DNA of 64,000 nt from Actinomycetota bacterium (GCA_019347675.1 JAHWKW010000012.1:21492-85491); one strand, 5' to 3'. Positions 44,566-53,150 are shown, counted from the stretch's first letter. The notes: a model not told the origin generated them from the sequence alone. Translations and numbers: made by a program.

Positions 44566-46045
44566 CCGGGCTCGCCAACTCCAGCCACCGCAGCAGCGTC
44601 CGCACGCCCGTCCCGGTCCCCCCCTGGGGGAGGTGGTAGCGGGCGGTCTCCGCCCAGGCGGACGGCATGTCCAGGTGGACCCACGGCACGCCACGGACGA
44701 ACCGGCGCAGGAACAGGGCCCCCATGGTCGCCCCGGCCCGGTCGTCGTGTTCCCCGTCTCCGGTGTTGTTGAGATCCGCGACCTCCGAGTCGAGGTTGTC
44801 CTCGAGCTCCGCCCACATCGGCAGGCGCCAGGTAGCCTCGCCCGCCGCCTGCGCCGCGGCGAGCAGCTGGCGTACCAGGTCCTCGTCGTCGCCGAACGCG
44901 GCGATGGCCCGCCGTCCCACCGCGTGCGCCGCCGCACCTGTGAGCGTGGCCACGTCGACCAGCCCCTCGGGGTCGTGCTCGACGGCGTACGCCAGCGCAT
45001 CTGCCAGGACCACCCGGCCCTCCGCGTCGGTATCCAGCACCTCCACCGTGGTGCCGTCGCGCGTCGCCACCACGTCGCCTGGGCGCTGCGCGCGTCCCGA
45101 CACGGCGTTCTCCGCCAGCGCGCAGACGCCGAGCACCTCCACGGCGACGTCGAGTTCCGCCAGCGCAGCGCAGGTCGCGATCACGGCTGCGGCGCCGGCC
45201 ATGTCGGCCTTCATCGCCGGCATCCGGTCGGCGGGTCGTTTGAGGTTGAGCCCGCCGGTGTCGAACACGATGCCCTTTCCGACCAGCGCGATCCGGGCGA
45301 CGGCGCCGTCCGGCTGGTAGCGCAGGATCAGCAGGCGCGGCGGGCGCTCCGCACCCTGCCCGACGGCGAGGATCCCGCCGCAGCGTTCCTGTTCCAGCCG
45401 GGTCTCGTCCCAGATCTCGACGTCGCAGGTCGCACCGGCCGCCTCGGCCGCGCGGCGCGCCAGGTCGTCGGGCCCGAGCTCCCCAGCGGGGGTGTTGACC
45501 AGGTCGCGGGCCGTGCACTGCGCCGCGGCGTGCACCTCCGCCCGGCGCAGGAGGTTCGTGACGTCGTCGGAGAACGCCGACGGGACGGCCAGATCGACGC
45601 GGCGCAGCCGCGGCGGCCTCGACCGGCGGTGGCCCTGGTAGCGGTACGCGCCCAGCAGCAGCCCCTCCGCCACGGCGCGGAAGGCATCGTCGGTCGGGTG
45701 AACGAGCGGCAGGGTGGTGGTGATGTCGTCGACCTCGGCGCCGATCGCCCGCGTCAGCGCCCCGCCCGCGCGGCGCAGCGCCTCGTCGCTGAGCGCGTCC
45801 ATCCGGCCCAGTCCGATCAGGACGAGCCGTTGGACGCCCAGACCCGGCGCGGCGAGGCTGCGGACATCGCCGAGCGCGCCGGTGAAGTCAGCATCGCGGG
45901 GCACGCCGTCCAAGCCGACCGCCCGCAGCGCCGCTTCAGCGCCGGGCGCCTCGATGTCGCCCTTGAACACCGGGACGGCCAGGGCTGCCGTGCGCGACGC
46001 CAGCGGATCGTCGGTGGTGGCGCGGAGCGCCGGCAGCGTGGGCAC
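44519..46045 (-). CDS. Leucyl aminopeptidase (M17)
   Basis: The 508-residue protein has an N-terminal M17 macro-like domain and the C-terminal catalytic domain with the two-metal site: VGKGIVFDTGGLNLK, the MKADMAGAAAV helix and the signature LDTDAEGRVVLADAL (NTDAEGRL in most members). DMPSAWAET is the final conserved block. It removes N-terminal residues from peptides in the cytosol, using Mn or Zn. GTG start at 46043-46045. The start is 39 bases from the divergent Fur-family gene. Confidence 0.93.
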   Translation of the reverse strand: MPTLPALRATTDDPLASRTAALAVPVFKGDIEAPGAEAALRAVGLDGVPRDADFTGALGDVRSLAAPGLGVQRLVLIGLGRMDALSDEALRRAGGALTRAIGAEVDDITTTLPLVHPTDDAFRAVAEGLLLGAYRYQGHRRSRPPRLRRVDLAVPSAFSDDVTNLLRRAEVHAAAQCTARDLVNTPAGELGPDDLARRAAEAAGATCDVEIWDETRLEQERCGGILAVGQGAERPPRLLILRYQPDGAVARIALVGKGIVFDTGGLNLKRPADRMPAMKADMAGAAAVIATCAALAELDVAVEVLGVCALAENAVSGRAQRPGDVVATRDGTTVEVLDTDAEGRVVLADALAYAVEHDPEGLVDVATLTGAAAHAVGRRAIAAFGDDEDLVRQLLAAAQAAGEATWRLPMWAELEDNLDSEVADLNNTGDGEHDDRAGATMGALFLRRFVRGVPWVHLDMPSAWAETARYHLPQGGTGTGVRTLLRWLELASPVRPAPSRHAPGSARR

Positions 46046-46084
46046 GGCTCACCTCCCGCCTCCGCGCGAGCCTACACTGAGCCC

Positions 46085-46528
46085 GTGACCGCCGACCCGC
46101 GACCCCCCGCAACCGCCGCGGTGGGCGAGGTTCTGCGCGAGCACGGTTACCGCCTCACCCAGCCGCGCCAGCTGGTGTGGGACGTGCTCCGCGAAGCGGG
46201 CGACCACCTGACGGCTGAGGAGATCGCCGACCGCGTCCAACGCCGCAGCCCGGGCATCAACCTGGCGTCGGTGTACCGGTCGCTGGCGCTGCTGTCCGAC
46301 CTGGAGCTCGTCCGCGAGTCACGGCTGGGGGAGAGCGGCGCGGCACGGTGGGAGCTGGCGCACCCCGACGAGCACTTCCACCTGGTGTGCGAGACCTGTG
46401 GCGAGGTCGCCCACCACGTCGGCAACCTCGTGGAACAGGTCCGCCAGCACCTGTCGGCTGGGCACGGGTTCCACGTCGACTCCGTGGAACTGGTCGTGAC
46501 CGGTCGATGCGCCGAATGTGCCCCGTGA
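46085..46528 (+). CDS. Fur-family metal-dependent regulator
   Basis: The 147 residues form a Fur-type protein: winged helix with LREHGYRLTQPRQLVWDVL and NLASVYRSLALLSDLELV, then the dimerisation/metal domain with HFHLVCETCGEVAHH and a C-terminal CAEC. Two CxxC pairs suggest a structural zinc site. Whether it senses Fe, Zn or peroxide cannot be told from sequence. It is transcribed away from leucyl aminopeptidase. Beyond it the sequence changes to broken genes. Confidence 0.93.
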   Translation: MTADPRPPATAAVGEVLREHGYRLTQPRQLVWDVLREAGDHLTAEEIADRVQRRSPGINLASVYRSLALLSDLELVRESRLGESGAARWELAHPDEHFHLVCETCGEVAHHVGNLVEQVRQHLSAGHGFHVDSVELVVTGRCAECAP

Positions 46529-46530
46529 CG

Positions 46531-46572
46531 CGCACGGCCGCGCGGGGCGCCCGCACGGCCGCGCGGGGCGCC
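46531..46572 (+). repeat. 21-bp direct repeat after the Fur-family gene
   Basis: Two exact copies of a 21-bp unit (CGCACGGCCGCGCGGGGCGCC with a few more bases of a third) start 2 bases behind the stop codon. The GC-rich units can fold and might act in transcript ending. Confidence 0.75.
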
Positions 46573-46661
46573 CGCACGCAGCCCGATCTTCTGAGGTGTC
46601 GGTCTCAGCGTAGAGAAACAACGGCGCCGGGCAGCTTGGTGACGGTACGCTCGCCCAGCGG

Positions 46662-46801
46662 ACCACGCCGGTCCCGGTGCAGGGGCTGACCGACGTCGTC
46701 GCGGTCGCCGCAGGTGGCTTCCAGGATCGCAGGGGCACGGCCTTGGCCCTCGAGTCTGACGGGATCGTTTGTGGGGAGACAAGAGCTACGACCAGCTCGA
46801 A
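46662..46801 (+). pseudogene. Remnant of an RCC1-repeat protein
   Basis: One repeat of the RCC1 beta-propeller type can be read: PVPVQGLTDVVAVAAGG, then ALALESDGIV, and after a shift GDKSYDQL, where a complete repeat would read W-x-W-G-x-N-x-x-GQL. No start codon, signal peptide or further repeats are present. Only a scrap of a larger surface or secreted protein remains. Confidence 0.6.
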
Positions 46802-46820
46802 ACCCCGACGTCAAGCGTCG

Positions 46821-47360
46821 CTACCCATAGCTCCGACGGCGACGGCCTAAGCTAAGGGCAGCAAGACGGCCGGCGGGATCCACCCTCCCCTTCGCGTGGG
46901 ACATCGCCGGACGTGTGCGCGGTGCTGGTGCACACCGCGCGACGGCCAGGACATCCTCGTAGCCGGGCAGGCCACCGCAGTCCTCGGGCGGGAACGCCCG
47001 AGCCCCATCGAGCAGCCGGCGCGTGAACTTCTCGTCGAGCGTCACGACCTTCTTCAGCTCGACCGTGTGCTCCCAGCCGTCACCGAAGTCGTACTCGTAG
47101 GCCACCTTCCAGTGGCGCTTGAGATAGGTGCCCGCCGGCAACCTTCGCGGCATCGGGGTCGGGTCGCCGAAGCCGAAATCGTCCGGGAGCCCCGCGACGA
47201 CGTCTCCGCTCGCGTCGCGGAACGTGAACAGGTGCGCATTCTGCCAGCCGCAGGCGTCCTGGTTCGCGTGGTGTAGATCCAGGAAGCTGGCCCGGTCGCG
47301 CTACAGGAAGCGACGCCAGATGCGCGGCTCGACGTGGTCGAGACCAACCTCAATTCTTCG
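46821..47360 (-). pseudogene. Plasmid pRiA4b ORF-3-like gene, interrupted
   Basis: The minus strand reads IEVGLDHVEPRIWRRFL, then an in-frame TAG, then RASFLDLHHANQDACGWQ, HLFTFRDASGDVV, YEYDFGDGWEHTVELKKVV and PPEDCGGLPGYEDVLAV. These are the hallmarks of the pRiA4b ORF-3 family, found on plasmids and islands and often linked to transposition. The stop, plus a diverged C-terminus after GYEDVLAV, indicate a pseudogene. An open frame from ATG (47153) covers only the second half. Confidence 0.7.
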
Positions 47361-47429
47361 GCGTTCGATTTGCGCGGGCCATGGCGTGCTAACTACACGA
47401 TCCGTGCCATGACGTGTATCCTTGAGCGC

Positions 47430-47681
47430 ATGGCATCGCAGCGGCTGAACATCACCCTCGACGACGAACACGCCAGCAAGCTGGCACGCCTGGCGTCACG
47501 GGTCCACGTCAACGAGGGCACACTGGCACGATCGTTGCTCTCCTCAGCGCTCGATGACGCCGACCCAGATCCTGACACGGTCGTCGCTGTGCTTGACGGC
47601 ATCGACCGGGCGTGGGAACGCGCGCAGCTCGGTCGCCGCCAGGCAGCCGAAGATGACACGGTCGACCTCGACGACCTGTAG
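47430..47681 (+). CDS. Ribbon-helix-helix antitoxin of a ParE-type system
   Basis: ATG 47430 gives 83 residues: RLNITLDDEHASKLARLASR is a CopG-like strand-helix-helix start, followed by VNEGTLARSLLSSAL and an acidic C-terminal tail as in antitoxins. The ParE-like fragment starts 3 bases behind the stop, the usual antitoxin-toxin order. Since the toxin is cut, the antitoxin is now probably orphaned. Confidence 0.75.
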   Translation: MASQRLNITLDDEHASKLARLASRVHVNEGTLARSLLSSALDDADPDPDTVVAVLDGIDRAWERAQLGRRQAAEDDTVDLDDL

Positions 47682-47684
47682 CCG

Positions 47685-47765
47685 GTGGCGCGAGTCGAAT
47701 TCAGCCGGGCGGCCGTCGAGGATCTCGATCGACTCATCGCTGTGCTCAGAGTAGGGTCGCACGAT
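47685..47765 (+). pseudogene. 5' fragment of a ParE/RelE toxin
   Basis: GTG 47685 begins ARVEFSRAAVEDLDRLIAVL, the first strand and helix of ParE toxins. Homology ends near 47757, where the opposing HicB remnant begins; the frame runs on without meaning to 47891. About two thirds of the toxin, with its catalytic or gyrase-binding residues, are missing. Confidence 0.7.
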
Positions 47766-47767
47766 TC

Positions 47768-47950
47768 TCAGACAGTCACGCCAACGGACACGATGATCGG
47801 TGACTCGCCTACCTCGACATCTTGGTCCTCGAAGTACAGCGCTAGGGCTTCTGCGAAGTTGTCGTGGGCTTCGTCGACCGATGTGCCCTGAGACGCCACG
47901 TCGACTTCGAGGCACTGGGCGACGTACCAGTCAGTCTCGAGACGAAAGGG
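47768..47950 (-). pseudogene. HicB-like antitoxin fragment
   Basis: The minus strand reads DWYVAQCLEVDVASQGTSVD, then EAHDNFAEALALYFEDQ and PIIVSVGVTV with a stop at 47768-47770, the HicB partial RNase H-like fold. The normal start region is not found in front of DWYVAQC, and no hicA is next to it. A disrupted second toxin-antitoxin remnant. Confidence 0.65.
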
Positions 47951-48007
47951 ATGACGAGAGCTATGGGCGTCCCGGCCGTTCCGCGTAAACGCGCATAGCC
48001 ACTACGG

Positions 48008-48823
48008 CTACGGCTCGTCCCGGCTCCGGAGAAGATCATCGATAGTCCACGACAGCTGGATTCCTGCAGTACCGACGACGGCACGCCAGTGCGCTGGCTC
48101 GTCGGGCGGCCCGCCAACCAAGAGGTGAGGGATGACGGTGTAGCCCCGCTCGCGAAGGGTGACTGCGTAATCCAGCACCTGGCCAATCCCGAGTCGCAAG
48201 ACGGGAACGCTGTGCAGGGACTTGATCTCCACGACATGAAGCAGGCCCCGCGGGTCCTGCCAGGGTACGTCGAACGCACAATCACTTGACGCAGGAGTGA
48301 GAGGCACGAGACCCTCATGATCGAGACGCTCGGCCAGCTCCTCTTGCAGCTCTCGATGCCGATTGATCGCTTCAGTCAGGCCTCCTCCGGTCGTGTTCCA
48401 CTCGTAGCCGGTCACCTCGACGTCCGGCTCGACGGGCCGGTAAGGGATGAAGTCGTCGGGGTACGCAACAGGGTCGGCATCCCTGGATAGTGGGTATGCC
48501 CAGCCACCATCGAGGAGGGCGAAGAAGCCATCTTGGTCGATGATCCGGATGGACGAGCCTTGCGCTTGTAGGTCCAGGACGCGCTCCTCCTGCGCCCCAT
48601 AGTCTCCGTGCTTCCACTGCGCAGACGAGCCGATGACAAGAAGGTCGTCCGAATAGGAGGCTCGCGCACGCTGTGGTCGCGGCTGAGCGCCGGCAAGCTC
48701 GGCCATCCGGCGCGCCTCGTCGCGCCGTACCCATTCACCGTCCCGCTCGAGACGCCCTGTGATCACGACCGACAGCCCTTCGAGGGTGCGGACGGGTTCA
48801 GGCAACTTCCGCCGGCGAATCAT
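48008..48823 (-). CDS. BRCT domain fused to a PD-(D/E)XK nuclease-like domain
   Basis: From ATG (48821-48823) 271 residues are read; the frame is open 62 codons further up, so the start is uncertain. Residues about 12-100 look like a BRCT domain as in DNA ligase: LEGLSVVITGRLERDGEW, RRDEARRMAELAGAQPR, DDLLVIGSSAQWK and IRIIDQDGFFALLDG. Residues about 150-271 carry a nuclease core: CAFDVPWQDPRGLLHVVEIKS gives D-x(n)-E-I-K, followed by LRLGIGQVLDYAVTL, where a Gln-Tyr motif is common in RecB-like and restriction-type nucleases. The combination suggests DNA-end or nick recognition plus cutting, for repair or defence. It lies among toxin-antitoxin debris. Confidence 0.65.
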   Translation of the reverse strand: MIRRRKLPEPVRTLEGLSVVITGRLERDGEWVRRDEARRMAELAGAQPRPQRARASYSDDLLVIGSSAQWKHGDYGAQEERVLDLQAQGSSIRIIDQDGFFALLDGGWAYPLSRDADPVAYPDDFIPYRPVEPDVEVTGYEWNTTGGGLTEAINRHRELQEELAERLDHEGLVPLTPASSDCAFDVPWQDPRGLLHVVEIKSLHSVPVLRLGIGQVLDYAVTLRERGYTVIPHLLVGGPPDEPAHWRAVVGTAGIQLSWTIDDLLRSRDEP

Positions 48824-49249
48824 GTCGAGAACGTTATGCGCCGTCTGACCCCAGCTGCAGCCATTGGCGTGCCACACGCAACCACTGCGATGCTGACAGC
48901 GGCTGCTCGTCCTGCCAGGGTGAGCGCCCGAGATGTCCGCCGCCGGTCTGACCCGCGTAACCACTGGACCGTGTGTCTTGTAGCCGATCCGTCGTCCGGT
49001 GGGCGGCATCTCGCAGGCACAGCGAGGGCCGGGCCTCCGTGACCTGATTTACGGCGCTGCCACGCTGGAGCAGGACGGCGACGTCGTCCGGGACTCGGTC
49101 AACCGGTGAAGCGACCCCGAGAACCCCGGCTTGCGCGATGAGCTCGGGCGCGGAGCTGTCCGCGAGGAGAGGCGAACAGGAGCACCACCACCAGGATCGA
49201 GCGGACCATCCACGCGCCTCTCAGGCGGGGACGGCGCCCGTCCTGGCGC

Positions 49250-49517
49250 GCCTGCTGTGGCGCGGATGCGGTCTTGAGCGTCGAGGATGACCTTGCGCAG
49301 CCGCACGGCGCGGGGTCACCTCGACGGCCTTCTCCTCACGGATGAACTCCAGCGCCTGATCGAGCGACAGGCGCTAAGCCGCGGCGAGCCGGACCAGCTC
49401 CTCACCGGTGGAGGAGCGCACGTTGGTCAGCTTCCTCTCCTTGGTCGCGTTGACGTCCATGTCCTCCGCGCGAGCGTTCACGCCGACGATCATCCCCGCG
49501 TCCGCGGGCATGAAGGT
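49250..49517 (-). pseudogene. typA: C-terminal fragment of GTPase TypA/BipA
   Basis: The minus strand reads GMIVGVNARAEDMDVNATKE, RKLTNVRSSTGEELVRL, an in-frame TAG, then LSLDQALEFIREEKAVEVTP and, after one shift, VRLRKVILDAQDRIRA. This is the last part of TypA/BipA, a ribosome-associated GTPase. The GTPase domain is missing, so the piece is dead; a functional copy may exist elsewhere in the genome. Confidence 0.8.
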
Positions 49518-49828
49518 CGAGCGGCGGGTAGGTCGATCCGCGACAGAACGGGGAGGTCCGAACATCCTCGCAGGTCACGGGCTCCACGTTCCCGGTAGCG
49601 TCGGTCGATGTTCGCCGTCCGCTGCGGAGATGACCGTGCAAGAGGACGCTGATCGCGTCGTCACGAGGTCACCTCCGTCCCACAGCGGGACGCCCCGGAC
49701 AAAACGCGGTCACGGCGTGTGGGACAGGATGGACAGACGGAGACGAGGCGGGACGGTGAGCTCTCGGACGCCCTGCTCAGCGGCATGACCTGGGACGGGA
49801 TGGGACAACGGTACGGCGCCCGACCGGC

Positions 49829-50677
49829 TCATGGCCCGACGCGTTCGATGGCCTGCATGTCCGCAGCCGTCAGCTCGAATTCGTACACGGCCAGGTCCTC
49901 GGCCATGTGGCGAGGATTCGTCGTGCCCGTCAGCGGGATTATCCCGAGCTGGAGCGCGAAGCGGAACACCACCTGCGCCGGCGTCTGCTGGTGACGTCGA
50001 GCGATGTCTTGCACGACCCGCCCGCGCATCATCATCTGGTTGGCGGTAAGCAGCGAAAAACCCTGGTAGACGAGCCCTTCGCGATCGCAGATGGCGCGCA
50101 CCGCCGCGTCCCACCCAAGCGACGCGTAGCAACGGTTCTGCACGAACGTCGGTCGCACGCCCGGGCGCCGAAGTAGGGCCGCGAGCTGATCGGGAGTGAC
50201 GTTACTCACGCCGAGAAACCGCGTCTTGCCTTCGTCGTGGAGGGCCTGCATCGCGGCCCAGGCTTCGATGTCGGGGGCCGCGAGTCCTTGCCGTTGCGAG
50301 GGGCCGTGGAGCAGGTAGGAATCGATCCGCTCCACGCCGAGGTGGGACAGTGAACTCTCGAAGGACTGTGCGACCTGCCGGGTGATGGGCGCCGCCGGAT
50401 CGTAGGGCAGCCGATCGTCCTGCGACACGCGGAAGGTGAACTTGGTCTGCACGAACACGTCTTCACGGCGCAGCGTTCCTCGAGCGAACTCCGCGAGCAG
50501 CGCGCGTCCGACCTCTCCTTCGCGATAGTGCTTGCGCTGGTTCGCGGTGTCGAGCCCGCGGAAGCCCGCCCTGAGGGCCTGGGTCACGAGGTCGGCGGTT
50601 CGCTCCTCCTTCCACGCGGTCCCGTAGATGAAGGTCGGAACGTCCACTCCGGCGACCTGTCGCATGCGGTCCGTCAT
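49829..50677 (-). CDS. Aldo/keto reductase
   Basis: ATG (50675-50677) gives 282 residues with the usual AKR barrel: VPTFIYGTAWKEE, GFRGLDTANQRKHYREGEVGRAL (catalytic Asp and Tyr), VFVQTKFTF (Lys), DSYLLHGPS (His), GVSNVTPDQL and late PLTGTTNPRHMAEDLAVYEF. NADPH-dependent reduction of aldehydes or ketones is expected; the substrate is unknown. It appears intact and stands alone inside the eroding region. Confidence 0.9.
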   Translation of the reverse strand: MTDRMRQVAGVDVPTFIYGTAWKEERTADLVTQALRAGFRGLDTANQRKHYREGEVGRALLAEFARGTLRREDVFVQTKFTFRVSQDDRLPYDPAAPITRQVAQSFESSLSHLGVERIDSYLLHGPSQRQGLAAPDIEAWAAMQALHDEGKTRFLGVSNVTPDQLAALLRRPGVRPTFVQNRCYASLGWDAAVRAICDREGLVYQGFSLLTANQMMMRGRVVQDIARRHQQTPAQVVFRFALQLGIIPLTGTTNPRHMAEDLAVYEFELTAADMQAIERVGP

Positions 50678-51060
50678 TCTTACTCCCACGTGGCGGTGGT
50701 GTTGGGGTGCGCGAGGCGTACGCGCCAACCCGGCCTCAGGCGGGGTGCCGCTGCGCACGACCGTCGAGTCGCCGGCGCACCCCACCATCGATGCCGTCCA
50801 GTTGTCCCAAGCGCTCCGCCGTTACCCCGGAGACCCTGAATAGCCGATCGTTCATAGCAGGTCTCCGAGAGCGATGGCGCCCGCACGGTATCCATCGGTG
50901 GTCTTCGGGACAGGCGGGTTGCTCGGCATCCACTGCCCACGTCAAGTCGTTATGAGCGGGGACGCGGCCACCGACATCCCCATCAGCCCCACGCAGCCAC
51001 GGCTGTGTGCACATCAGCGATCGTCAGGGTTCAGCGTGTGCTTCTGACTGGCGATTGGTT
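50678..51060. other. No gene seen
   Basis: Nothing convincing is coded here on either strand. It should hold the promoter of the aldo/keto reductase gene. Confidence 0.4.
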
Positions 51061-51470
51061 CGCCGGTGATAGTGGTTCGTCGAGAACCGTCAGAAGTCTC
51101 ACCGTGGCGTCGCGGACTTCTGGCACAAAGTTGCCCTCGCTCGTCGAGCTCCTCGGCTTCGGTCCATCGCCATCTTCTGTGAACTGCAATGCCAGGGCGA
51201 AGATGGGCGACGCGACGACCTAGGCCATCTAAGAACGACTCGAGTCGGTCATCATCGTGGACGCTTGCATAGCCATTCTCCCATAGCCATGGCCATAGTC
51301 CAGTCCGGACTTCGTCGTTGGGGATGAGACTCGACCCGGTTCGTGATCGGACACGACGTAGTGCATGGTCCAGTGATTGCTCCAGCGCTCTAGATCCGTC
51401 ACCGTGAATAGGGACCCGTCGTCCAGTCGCGGCGCGCGTGGAGCCCGGACATGCCCGCGAACTCCATCTG
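51060..51470 (-). pseudogene. Degraded unidentified gene
   Basis: Two protein-like stretches are visible on the minus strand in different frames: DDGSLFTVTDLERWSNHWTM and YVVSDHEPGRVSSP, then FALALQFTEDGDGPKPRSST and FVPEVRDATVRLLTVLDEP. Together they look like one small globular protein broken by shifts and stops near 51230. I do not recognise the family. Confidence 0.35.
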
Positions 51471-51604
51471 GGTCCCCCTGGTGGAAGTCCGAGACACGGT
51501 ACTCCCCGAAGGGATGAGTAGCGACGGGCGCAACTTTTCGCCGTTCCGTCCCCCGAGCGCGGCTCAAGCGGCGTGCGCTACACGCTTCCGGCGTTCGCAT
51601 CGGC

Positions 51605-51690
51605 CGCCGAACGCGGTACTTCGCGCGTCGAGCGCTGTTCGCGAACCCGGTAGTTGCGCCATACGCCCGATCCGGCTGGCCAAGAGCGGT
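51605..51690 (+). repeat. Diverged copy of intergenic repeat family 1
   Basis: The stretch resembles 58490-58555: a GCGGTACTTCGCGC start, CGGTAGTTGCGCCATACGCC and CGATCCGGCTGGCCAA. Family 1 has a further, shorter copy near 59828. Confidence 0.55.
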
Positions 51691-51789
51691 TCAAGTGCGC
51701 CGCCCCGTAAACGATGGCGATCGCCTCCCGGTAATGCGCCTTGGCTACGCGACCATCGTCGCGTAGCGGTTGGATACCGGTGATACCCG

Positions 51790-52233
51790 TCAGCCCCCTG
51801 CTCGCCACCTGTGCCGAATGGGACTTCCATCTGCGTCGTACGTGGTGCTGAACGCGCCATCGACCAAGAGCTCGAACAGCACGTAGTCATCCGAGGGTAC
51901 GTAGGGCGCATGATCAGTCACCTGCTCGCGCAACGCCGTGTCGTTGACCTCTCGTGCGGTCCCACGCACCCGGAACTCGCCGCCACCACCCTCGTCGTCT
52001 TCGACCGAGCAGTGGAGGGCGTACCTGCCCCCGCGGCGAAGGTCATGGCCCTTCGGCGACGTCGGTTGCATGAACACCATCAGCCCCTGCGGCGTGACGA
52101 TCGGGGTTACCGGGTGGACGCGTGGTGATCCATCAGCATCGACGGTGGCTAGGTACGCGACCCGTGATCCGAAACGGCGTTCCCCGAACGCGGCGAGCTC
52201 AGGCTCGTGCTCCTGCAACTCCTGCCAACTCAT
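51790..52233 (-). CDS. Pyridoxamine 5'-phosphate oxidase-fold protein
   Basis: ATG (52231-52233) gives 147 residues with the split-barrel pattern of the PPOX family: FGSRVAYLATVDADGSPRVH, PVTPIVTPQGLMVFM, GHDLRRGGRYALH and EFRVRGTAREV. These proteins bind FMN, F420 or heme; in actinobacteria many are F420-dependent. The substrate is unknown. The gene looks intact. The GAAGAGAG stretch upstream may be the ribosome site. Confidence 0.85.
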   Translation of the reverse strand: MSWQELQEHEPELAAFGERRFGSRVAYLATVDADGSPRVHPVTPIVTPQGLMVFMQPTSPKGHDLRRGGRYALHCSVEDDEGGGGEFRVRGTAREVNDTALREQVTDHAPYVPSDDYVLFELLVDGAFSTTYDADGSPIRHRWRAGG

Positions 52234-52387
52234 CTGACTCTCTTCGCGAAGAAGTCCGACCGAGACTAGAGCGATGTCAGGAATCTGGAAGCCGGCATCA
52301 TCGCTGTGCGAATCAGTCGCCACGTCACTATGCGCGCCTGAGCATCGCGGACCGCCTGCGCCGTATCCACGGCTTCCGAACATGCCT

Positions 52388-52735
52388 CTACATGGGATGT
52401 CGCTTGAGAAACGTCGCTAGGACCTCGGCGATCTGTGGAGCGTGGGTGAGGGCAAGGGAGTGGTCGGCTCCATCCATTGCGACGTCCTCGATGTCAGCAA
52501 GCCACGCGAGCATCACTTCGCGGATCTCAGCGAACCAGGTTCCGCTGGCGGTCCCCCCCACGTACAACACTGGGCATCGGATGCGAGACGCGTCCCCGGG
52601 CCCGAACCGCCAGGCCAGTAGCGCTGCCAGATCGGTGTCGAAGAACGTGCGGGTGTCCTGCCGCATCTGCGCTGCCGAGCCCGGTAGCTGTTGCTCGGCG
52701 ACCTGCTGCCAGTCAGGTCCGATCACAAGGGGTCT
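52388..52735 (-). pseudogene. C-terminal part of an alpha/beta hydrolase, 5'-truncated
   Basis: From about PDWQQVAEQQLPGSAAQMRQ the protein follows the cap and last part of an alpha/beta hydrolase: IRCPVLYVGGTASGTWFAE, MDGADHSLALTHAPQIAEVL with the catalytic His. The oxyanion strand, nucleophile elbow and start are missing. The upstream end meets a 13-bp inverted repeat and the divergent nitrilase fragment. Confidence 0.75.
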
Positions 52736-52748
52736 GGGTTTCCCCCCT

Positions 52749-52788
52749 GGGCCGGACACCGGCTTGTGCGGCCATCGGTGTCCGGCCC
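52749..52788. repeat. Perfect 13-bp inverted repeat at a gene junction
   Basis: GGGCCGGACACCG (52749-52761) and CGGTGTCCGGCCC (52776-52788) pair fully around a 14-base loop. Outside, CCCCC and GGGGG runs can extend the stem after a small internal loop. It lies exactly between two divergent genes that both lost their 5' parts. Confidence 0.9.
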
Positions 52789-52799
52789 GACGGGGGAGG

Positions 52800-53150
52800 T
52801 CCACAGGCGTGCTGCTGTGCACGGAACTGTGGTTCACCGAGCATGCTCGCAGCTACGCCCGCCAGGGGGTGGAGCTGCTGGCGGTGCCGCGGGCGACGGA
52901 ACGCGGTTCGCTGGAGCAGTGGACGGTGGCGGGTCGTGCTGCGGCGCTGTTGTCGGGAGCGTTCTGTGTGTCGAGTAACCGGGCCGGCTCCACAGCCGGC
53001 ATCGACTGGGCAGGCGGCGGCTTCATCATCGACCCCCACGGAGAGGTGCTGGCCTTGACCACCGACGTGCAGCCGGCGGTGACATGCGACATCGATCTCA
53101 CCGCGGCCGCACGGGCCAAATCGACCTATCCGCGAACCGTCCCGGAGTGA
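52800..53150 (+). pseudogene. C-terminal part of a carbon-nitrogen hydrolase, 5'-truncated
   Basis: The frame reads GVLLCTELWFTEHARSYARQ, then GVELLAVPRATERGSLEQW, SGAFCVSSNRAG and GGGFIIDPHGEVLALT. The Cys in LLCTELW is the nitrilase-superfamily nucleophile. The catalytic Glu and Lys, which lie in the first half, are absent, and no start codon with a ribosome site is seen. The cut lies at the inverted repeat. Confidence 0.75.

Noticed and set aside
46531..46572. Direct repeat as an att site of an integrated element
   Set aside because: The two copies are adjacent, not flanking, and no integrase gene is seen nearby; kept only as a repeat.
49408..49788. 126-residue plus-strand frame
   Set aside because: It is the antisense of the TypA relic, where the minus strand has clear protein similarity.
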